From the NCBI RefSeq assembly GCF_000372725.1, contig NW_005200170.1, forward strand, positions 51,421 through 115,420: a DNA stretch of 64,000 bases. Reading direction: 5' to 3'. The translations under genes were made by a program, and so were the position numbers. This DNA comes from Emiliania huxleyi CCMP1516 (Eukaryota > Haptophyta > Isochrysidales > Noelaerhabdaceae). The notes under the pieces were generated by a model. The model had not been told where the DNA came from, searched no databases, and was given only the letters and a program-made list of their open reading frames with translations. Positions 52,281 through 59,162 of this stretch are shown here, piece after piece. Every line of letters starts with the position of its first letter. Within the stretch, counting starts at the first letter, position 1.

Positions 52281-53845
52281 ATGCTCTTGCGTGCGCTCGC
52301 CCTAGTCGTCGGCGCCTCGGCCTCAGCAGAGATCAACTGCACCTTCGCGCCGATTGAGTGCCCCGGTGTGTCATGGGACCTCACGCCGCTCCAGCAGCTC
52401 ACGCACTCCGCCGACCTTGAGGTCGCGGCTGCGGCTGGCGAGGTGCCGGACGAGCACTTTTGGCTGGGCGTGTGCCGGTCGCCAATCGAGGCGGGGCAGT
52501 GCGAGACACTGAGCAACATCTCCGACCCGGCAGGGCTGCAGGTTTGGCGGTCAGAGGCTGGCGGGGAGGAGTGCGCGCCGCTTGGATCGCTGTCGACAGC
52601 GGCGTGGAGCATGGCCTCGCCGGGCAACGAGGCGGAGGGGGTGCTTCTCTCCTTCTCGGGGGGCGCGGCGGGCCGCTCGATGGTCGTCCGCTTCGTCTGC
52701 GACAAGTCCATCCCAAAGGCGCGTGTCCTGCGATAGATAGACTCGACGGGCTCACCGGCGCGGGGTGGACGCAGGACAGATGCTGGCGGCACACATGGCG
52801 ACACAGGGACACACGGACAAGACACCCCCTCGCCTCTCCCTGCAGCCTGCCGACCGCCGCCGCTCTTTTCTCCTCCGCCGCCCGCCTCGCCTACCGCCTC
52901 TCCCTCCCTGCCGCCTCCCACCCTCCCCCTCGCCTTCTGGCCTCTCCCCGCCCCGCCACCTCTCCACTCGCCACTCCCCTCCCTTCGCCATCACCGCTAC
53001 CCTCACCGCAGCCTCCCTCACCGCCACCGCCCCTCACCGCAGCCTCCCTCACCGCCACCGCCCCTCACCGCAGCCTCCCTCACCGCCACCGCCCCTCACC
53101 GCAGCCTCCCTCACCGCCACCGCCCCTCACCGCAGCCTCCCTCACCGCCACCGCCCCCTCCCTACCTCCAAAGGCGGTCCTCACCGAAGCCACCGGCGGC
53201 AGCCTCAAGTACAACCTCACGGTCCGCGCCGCCGCCGCCTGCCCGGTCGGTCGCTGCACAGCACCGCAGCGCGATGGCGGGTCCGGGGCGGCCACCTTCT
53301 TCGGCGTGCTCCTCGGCGGCGCCGCGCTCTACCTGGTCGGCGGGATGGCGTACAACGTGCGCAGCGGCGTGGAGGGCATCGACCGCATCCCGCACTGGCA
53401 CTTTTGGCAGCGGGTGCCTCAGCTGGCGGCGGACGGCGAGCTGCAGCCGAGATGCAGCCGAGAAGCAGCCGAGAGATGCGGCCGAGAGAGGCAGGCGTAT
53501 TGTCTCTTATCTGCAGGTGCCTCCGACGCCTATCGCGGCGCGCTGCAGCTCGCGCGTTTCGGGCGCAACTATGCGCGCGCGTGGAGCGGCGGAGGTGGGG
53601 CGGTAGGGAGGTGCTGGGCCGCCCGTGCCCGGCGTCGCCTCACACCCAGCCGGCCTCGTGAGCAGGTAGCAGCAGACACGAGCCGCTCCGCGCGGCAGAG
53701 GCGACCGAGTGAGGCGCGGCCGAGGAGGAGGAGGAGGAGGAGGAGGAGCCGTCACCGATCGGCGACGAAACACTCCTCCGACGCGCCCGACTCTAGTCTG
53801 CGCCCGCTGTCGTCGCTCCTTCCGTCGTTGCCGTCTCCAGCGTAG
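52281..53845 (+). CDS. ATG27 / mannose-6-phosphate-receptor-like type I membrane protein
   Basis: Such proteins cycle between Golgi, endosomes and autophagosome precursors. The start at 52281 gives a signal peptide (MLLRALALVVGASASA). The lumenal part has spaced Cys (INCTFAPIECPG, LGVCRSPIEAGQC) and ends RSMVVRFVCDKSIPK. After the intron 52719-53173 (GC-AG, echo, minisatellite filled) the next exon reads AVLTEATGGSLKYNLTVRAA, a transmembrane segment FFGVLLGGAALYLVGGMAY, then NVRSGVEGIDRIPHWHFWQR with VPQL, the signature shared by ATG27 and the cation-dependent receptor. A further intron (about 53440-53515) contains the 11-bp unit. The cytosolic end is unresolved: the frame can end at about 53729 (HEPLRAAEATE) or 53845. 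Confidence 0.72.
52985..53165 (+). repeat. Intronic minisatellite, about 31-bp unit
   Basis: Five near-perfect copies of CCTCACCGCAGCCTCCCTCA plus CCGCCACCGCC within the ATG27-like gene's intron. Confidence 0.93.
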
Positions 53846-54127
53846 CCCGTGAAGTTTGTTGTTTGCCCAGTGTGCCATTTGTCCGTGTCTCCCCTCTCTC
53901 CCTCTCCCTCTCCCTCTCCCTCTCCCTCTCCCCTCCTCTCTCCTCACCCCCCCCCCCCCCCCTTATAGCCACTTGGGCCTAGGCGCCTCCCCCTTCACCT
54001 CACCGTAGCTCTCACTCAGGCTGTCCCCCAGACCGCGAAAAAAACCACAGTTTGGTGCGATTAGTGCGTAATGGCGTAGAACGAGCACCCCCTTTGTGAA
54101 TTTTGCCACATACCGGTCTGGCGCCAG
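53846..54127. repeat. 3' flank with CCCTCT microsatellite and C-run
   Basis: TCTCCC repeats at 53890-53930 and a run of 14 C at 53949-53962. No gene was recognised. Confidence 0.7.
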
Positions 54128-54135
54128 TGTGCGCG

Positions 54136-54507
54136 CAGTGCTCGAACTTTACCGGTATGAGACCGGTATTTGGTGATATTTTGATTAACTTTGAAGTGGT
54201 ATGGTATAGTGGTATGCGAAAGTGGTATGCGGAGTGTTGATTAGTGTAGCGGCTGTGGGTGTGGTCCCAGGAGGCGAAGCCATGCAAAAGTGCGGGTATT
54301 ACCCGGGTATACCTGGGTTTTTGCAGGTATACCCCCGCAAAATACCGGGGTATTTTGCCGATTTCGCCGATTTTATTAGCTACAAAAATGCACTCGGACT
54401 CGCTTTGGTTTCCGTGAGGCAGGTGGTATCCCATACCACTTTTTGATTAGTGCAGGCCTAGGGTTTGATTAGCCAAAAACTCCCATACCGGTAAAGTTCG
54501 AGCACTG
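54136..54507. mobile_element. hAT-type MITE with perfect 8-bp target duplication
   Basis: The terminal inverted repeats are perfect over 24 bp: CAGTGCTCGAACTTTACCGG plus TATG at 54136-54159 and its reverse complement at 54484-54507. Both ends are flanked by TGTGCGCG (54128-54135 and 54508-54515). An 8-bp duplication and a CAGTG terminus are the hallmarks of the hAT superfamily. The 372-bp element codes for nothing, is much AT-richer than its surroundings, and contains internal GGTATACC-type palindromes. Confidence 0.93.
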
Positions 54508-54515
54508 TGTGCGCG

Positions 54516-55478
54516 ACAAGCAGCCCCAGCCGCCTCTCCCTCTCTTTCCCCTCTTCTAAACTCCCAGAACTATCAAGAAAACAAAAACGACCTCACCCCC
54601 AGCTATAAATAAGGAGGACGGAGCCAGCCCTCCCTGTTGTGGCATCGACTCTACACGCTATTTCGACAAGAGTGAAGAGTCCAGGACATGTCCATCAGAT
54701 TCAGAACTTTCCTGGGGGGTGGGAGCCGCTAAACATAATTCATAATTCCCGCGACTGCCCCCGGGCGGTCGCCGCTGCCGCCCCCACAGGGCGGTTTCGG
54801 CAAGTTTCATTATGAGTCGCCAGTTCGACCTAGAGAGGGAGAGATTTTTAGAAGCCAACAAGAAATGTGTCACACACAGTGATTTGGGCTCTTCTCTCTC
54901 GACCTATGGATTCGACTCTCGCGTCTCGGGGCTTTTTCTATCGCCCGCCGTTCAAGTTTCGGGCGCTCATGCCTAAGTGTGAACGAGTTGCCTTCTAAGG
55001 TGGGTGGGGTTGCGCGAGCACATGCAGGCTCGCGCTGCGCTGCGGTATAAGGTGGGCCTGGCCTACCATGGCAATGCCGCTGAGACCGGTGAGTACTTGT
55101 ACGACCCGAGCTACGCGCCGACGCTGGACATCGGACAAGTGGTCCACACGCTGAACAGAATGTTCATTCAATCTCAATGTCCCACCCGCACCCCCCTGGC
55201 CCTGCGCGCGGGCCTTCTAAGCCCGCGGGTAGTCTCCCCCCATCCCCAGCCAGGGCCTCCAGGGCTCCAACCTCTCATAGACCAGCGCAAAGCGCCATAG
55301 GACGTATTTTCTTGTCAATAACAAGGTCTGTGAACGGGACACGCCAATCAGAACTACATGTACCGGTTAAACTCTGAAAACTTGATTTCATCAAAAGCTG
55401 AACGGAGGTCAGGTTACGGCGGGCACGAGGTTGCAGCCCCAGCACGTTTGCCAGTTTTCGTCTACAGCCTGCAGCTCG
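54516..55478. other. Upstream region of the PAN-like gene; TATA-like motif and P1 repeat
   Basis: TATAAATAAG at about 54603 is the best TATA-like motif in the window, but lies 870 bp before the next start. A frame at 55004-55300 (LREHMQARAALRYKVGLAYH, AAETGEYLYDPSYAPTLDIG) looks protein-like but is not recognised. P1 repeat copy 2 is at 55213-55318. Confidence 0.4.
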
Positions 55479-56426
55479 ATGCTCTTCCCGACGCAGTTGG
55501 CGTTGCTCTTAGCGCTCCCGCTCTGCGAGTGCTTCGGGGTGCCGCCACAGGCGACGGTAGTCGATGAAGTAATGTTCGACAATGTGTCCGACCTTTCTGC
55601 GGGCTCAGACGCCAGCCAGAGGACCCAACGTTCGGCAGGCACATACTACTATGTGCACTCCGGCCAATATTGCGCGCAACGTGGCTCGAAACGCCCATCG
55701 ACCTGCGGATACCAGACAAATTCCGGAGGTTACTGCGCCAGACGGACTGGCAAAACGCGAAGACCTTGGGCGAGTTACAGGCGCTCGTCGCAATCAGAGT
55801 GCAAGCAGGCATGCGACGCAGCTGAGGATTGCAACGCGTTCGACTGGAGTCCACATCACGGCGATTGCGCGCTTATCGTCGGCGGCCACACGTGCACTGC
55901 AACAACACCCCATTCGGAGTGGAACTCCTATTGGCCAGCGCCGTGCTCGATCTCGCGTCAGGCATGCCAAGATGCGTGCAACTCGGCGGGTTTCTGCTCG
56001 GCCTTCGATTGGAGTCCCCACCACAACGATTGTTTTCTGATCAAACAGTGCAGCTCGACCACGGCGCACGGCGAGTGGAATTCGTATTGGAGTAATGTTC
56101 CGATTCGAGCCGCGTACACGAGCATTTATGAGGCTTGTGAGGAGGCTTACTTTAGTAACCTACCTTGGACCCACTGGTATGTCAAACGTGGCTGCAAAGC
56201 CTTTGTTGGAAAAGTGTATCCCGGAGTCGGGACTTCGGAGGGGCGGTATGAACTCGGAAGCGACTACGACGTCAGCAGTTGCATCGATCGTTGCAACATC
56301 GAGGTGTACCCCGACGATCCCCTCTACATTCAGAGGACCGGGTGCAGGCACGGATGCACAATCATGACTTGCTACAACTCCGACTGGTCCCCTTCAGGAT
56401 TGCGGGTCGCAGGATCGCCATGCTGA
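55479..56426 (+). CDS. Secreted Cys-rich protein with PAN/Apple-like repeats
   Basis: The start at 55479 gives a signal peptide (MLFPTQLALLLALPLCECFG). Two tandem modules follow: SECKQACDAAEDCNAFDWSP-HHGDCALI...HSEWNSYW and RQACQDACNSAGFCSAFDWS-PHHNDCFLI...HGEWNSYW. The spacing C...C....C.AFDWSP...C fits a PAN/Apple domain, which binds proteins or sugars outside the cell. A third, diverged Cys-rich part runs CIDRCNIEVYPDD to MTCYNSDWSPSG. The gene has no introns and is less GC-rich than its neighbours. The stop is TGATGA at 56424; the same frame remains coding-like to another TGA at 56520 (see findings). Start could also be 55431. Confidence 0.7.
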   Translation: MLFPTQLALLLALPLCECFGVPPQATVVDEVMFDNVSDLSAGSDASQRTQRSAGTYYYVHSGQYCAQRGSKRPSTCGYQTNSGGYCARRTGKTRRPWASYRRSSQSECKQACDAAEDCNAFDWSPHHGDCALIVGGHTCTATTPHSEWNSYWPAPCSISRQACQDACNSAGFCSAFDWSPHHNDCFLIKQCSSTTAHGEWNSYWSNVPIRAAYTSIYEACEEAYFSNLPWTHWYVKRGCKAFVGKVYPGVGTSEGRYELGSDYDVSSCIDRCNIEVYPDDPLYIQRTGCRHGCTIMTCYNSDWSPSGLRVAGSPC

Positions 56427-56522
56427 TGAAGTCGAAATGCTCAACGCAACTACTACCACGTATGCAATGACCCCACGGGCATTTGCTACGGACCGAGCCA
56501 TTACGACTGCATTCAGTACTGA

Positions 56523-57225
56523 TCGGATACGACCCAGGACCGGTGGCGAGCGGGGCTATCGACCCAGTGGCGAGCGGGGCTATCGGGAGGAGGCATGGGG
56601 GAGGAGGCAGCGCGGGCGGCGAGCGCACGCGCGGATGGGGATGAGGGCGGAGCCGAGTGCGGCATTGGTTGGGAGGGTCAGGTGGAGAGGGCGGGCGGGG
56701 CGGGGCGGGGCGGGGATGCGCGGGCGCTAGACAGGGGAGTGAGAGCTGCCTCGGGGAGCCAACACACCCACAGCACGTAGGGCATGGGTTGAGCTAGGGG
56801 TTGAGGTGGTGTCGCACAAGGCGGAGTTCGATGCTAGGTTCGATGCCCCCAGCAGCTGTAATGACTATTGCAATAATGTGTACGCAGACGCGATAATTCT
56901 AACGGCGCCATGGTATTCGGATTTTGCTATTTGTTCATGTGGGGGTATATGCCAGATTTGTCAATGGTACCGCGTCTCCGTCTGCGACGGGCGCCTTGCG
57001 TCCAGAGCCCGCACTTTTCGTTTTCCTCATGTGTTTCGGGTGTGCGCACAGGGATTCGGGTTTCATGGCCAGGCCGGGAGAGAAGCAGTGTCGTGTAAAG
57101 AGGAGGGAGGAGGTGGAAAGACGCGTGAGTAATTCCAAATGAAAATTTCTTTTCCTCGTGCTGAAGGAAGCTCGCATCGACCCGCACCGCGGGCAACACT
57201 GCGCCGCCCGCCGCCCGGGCGCGGC
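56523..57225. other. Cys-rich open stretch and spacer
   Basis: At about 56810-57000 the plus strand reads APSSCNDYCNNVYADAIILT and SDFAICSCGGICQICQWYRV, Cys-rich and similar in style to the preceding gene, but without a start codon or clear exon borders. It may be a further exon or a decayed neighbour. The GC-rich part 56530-56750 is simple GGCGAGCGGGGC repeats. Confidence 0.35.
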
Positions 57226-57480
57226 GAAAAGAAAGAAAGAAAACGGACAACCCAAGGGAGGGATGGGAGGACGGCACGCCGCCACCACACAGGGATTTTA
57301 AGGAGAGGGGTGTGGTGCACTAGCCGTCGCCCACCCTTGGGCGTCCGCCTCTTCCTATCTCTCTTCGCAGTCTCTCTCCGATTCTCGCTGCGACCTTCGT
57401 GCCACCTCGTGGTCGCCCCCTTCTCGTCGTGCTCTCCCTTGTCGCTTCTTCCTCTGTCGTGTCGCTCTCCTCTGTCGCGC
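57226..57480 (-). mobile_element. LINE-A family 3' portion
   Basis: Tail AAAAGAAAGAAAGAAAAC at 57229, shared 3' UTR, then the coding end (minus strand GRPRGGTKVAARIGERLRRE) to about 57480. It lies 58 bp upstream of the next gene's start, on the opposite strand. Confidence 0.8.
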
Positions 57481-57537
57481 GGCGAAGATCGCCGTCAAAC
57501 CCCGTGCTTTCTTTTCGACAACAATGTAAGTGTGTAC

Positions 57538-57945
57538 ATGCTTGGTGGAGCAGCCCCCCGCTTGTCCGCCCGCCGCATCGGCGCCGTCGCTCTGCTCGCC
57601 GTCTGCTGCGCCTCCGCGGAGCCCGCGGCGGCACCCCGCTCGGTGCTCGTCGCGTGGCCGCCGGAGCCGGAGGTGCGGGCTGCGCTCCGCTACGTGATGA
57701 CGGAGCTCCGCCGCCTGTCAAACCGCTTCCGCTACGCCTCGCTCACGACGTGCCACCGAGCCGAGGCTGCGGAGGTGGACGGCGAGCGGAGCCTCTTCCT
57801 CGACGTCGAGTTCGACATGCTGCGCGGGCAGCCCTCGAGGCACAACGTCATCCTCTTCAAGGACGGCGACGGCGCCGTGACCAGCATGGCGCTGGACGAG
57901 TTTCCGCACGTGGAGCTGCGGGAGCCGCCGGACCCGGACGTGTGA
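57538..57945 (+). CDS. Small secreted protein, cystatin-like
   Basis: MLGGAAPRLSARRIGAVALL then AVCCASA forms a signal peptide. The mature part reads EVRAALRYVMTELRRLSNRF, RYASLTTCHRAEAAEVDGER then SLFLDVEFDMLRG and HNVILFKDGDGAVTSMALDE. One long helix followed by four strands, with V.G.R at the loop, resembles the cystatin/NTF2-like alpha-beta roll. Without the QxVxG core, inhibitor function is unproven. Single exon, 135 codons. Confidence 0.55.
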   Translation: MLGGAAPRLSARRIGAVALLAVCCASAEPAAAPRSVLVAWPPEPEVRAALRYVMTELRRLSNRFRYASLTTCHRAEAAEVDGERSLFLDVEFDMLRGQPSRHNVILFKDGDGAVTSMALDEFPHVELREPPDPDV

Positions 57946-58687
57946 GACCCCAGATGCCCCTCCACCCGCGGCTGGCACGCCCTCTTCCCTCTCTCGCGCC
58001 AGCCTCTCGAGGCCTCGCTGTGTGCAAGCACCCTACTCGGGCGCGGCCCTCGATCGATGATGTCGAGCTCTTAGCTTGCCCGAGCTCCCGCTGATGTCGG
58101 CGAAGCGAGCCGTGTCGCACACTGTTGCCCATGAATCGGCATGGCGACGCGCGCTCCGTCTCCAGCTGGTGCAGTGACGGGCTGAGAGGTCTTGCGGGGT
58201 TGCGGCGCGCCGCTCGACGGTGCAGTGCGGCCTCACCACACACTGTCCGACCGTCCGTGTCCGCACGCGCACAGACGGACCTCGTTCGGGCATGCACACA
58301 CGACTGTCACACTGCCTTGCCCAGCAACGTTTTTGCTTTCTCTCTTCTTCTGCGTTGCCGTTGGCCGGCAGCGCAGGGGGCCAGTTCTCTTTTTTTGAAA
58401 TGTGACGGTGCATTCTTTCAATGACTAGAAGGCCTACCCCTTTTCCTCGCTTAAAGATATTGTGTTGTGCGGGGCCGCGGGGGCAGGCCGGAGGCCGCCG
58501 GCAGACGAGAGCCAGTCTAACGAGGCGGACACAAGCCAGTAGGCACAAGCGGCAAAGCAAGGGCATCCGAATCAGAAGACACGACAGGAGTGGCTTTGCG
58601 TCATGTCCGTCCTGTCATCGGCGAAGCTTGGGCAACGGCAATGTCGTGGGGATGGGCGGTGCTGCAACCGGCCTTGGAGCCCTCGTC
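57946..58687. other. Intergenic, nothing recognised
   Basis: Frames on both strands, none convincing. Repeated GCACACGACTGTCACAC-type sequence occurs near 58290. Confidence 0.35.
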
Positions 58688-59020
58688 TCATGTCGAGAGC
58701 TGATCGTCAGACACAGTGGAGGCTCCGCCGAGTTCAACGAGTTGGTCATCAATCAAGCGGCCCTTGATGCGCCCTGGCCCCCTCCATCTCATGTGCGCCA
58801 TGCAAGCAGCGATCACTGCAACGCTCGCCAAAGCAATCCCAACAATCGGCAGCAGTGCCTGCGGCAAAGGTTCGCTTTCCAACGGGACGCCGTCGCCTGA
58901 GCCAGCCTCGCCAGAGCCTAGGTCGGCATCGCCGTGGAGATCAGGCATGTGGCTCTCGGCGGCGGCGGCAGGGAGGCGGCGGTATGAAGTAGCGAAGGCA
59001 AGGCGAAGGACCAGCAACAA
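58688..59020 (-). CDS. Small single-pass membrane protein, unknown
   Basis: MLLVLRLAFATSYRRLPAAA looks like a signal peptide. An acidic Gly/Ser stretch precedes a clear hydrophobic segment LLPIVGIALASVAVIAACMA followed by basic HMRWRGPGRIKGR, giving a type I topology. The cytosolic end is LIDDQLVELGGASTVSDDQL. 110 codons, no introns. Family not recognised; coding is likely from the order of features but not proven. Confidence 0.45.
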   Translation of the reverse strand: MLLVLRLAFATSYRRLPAAAAESHMPDLHGDADLGSGEAGSGDGVPLESEPLPQALLPIVGIALASVAVIAACMAHMRWRGPGRIKGRLIDDQLVELGGASTVSDDQLST

Positions 59021-59162
59021 TCACGACGACTGGACACCGTGAAGCATCACGTCTTTTTTGGTTTGTTGTTTATTTTTTTCAATTCTTTCGGCCTCGCGAG
59101 CGTGACCGCCGTGACCTCGCCGCCTTCGACAAAGTGACTACTCGCGAGCTTCTCTACCAGGT

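Noticed and set aside
52985-53165. Regular repeat array as a CRISPR-like structure
   Set aside because: There are no unique spacers, the genome is eukaryotic, and the array lies in an intron; it is a minisatellite.
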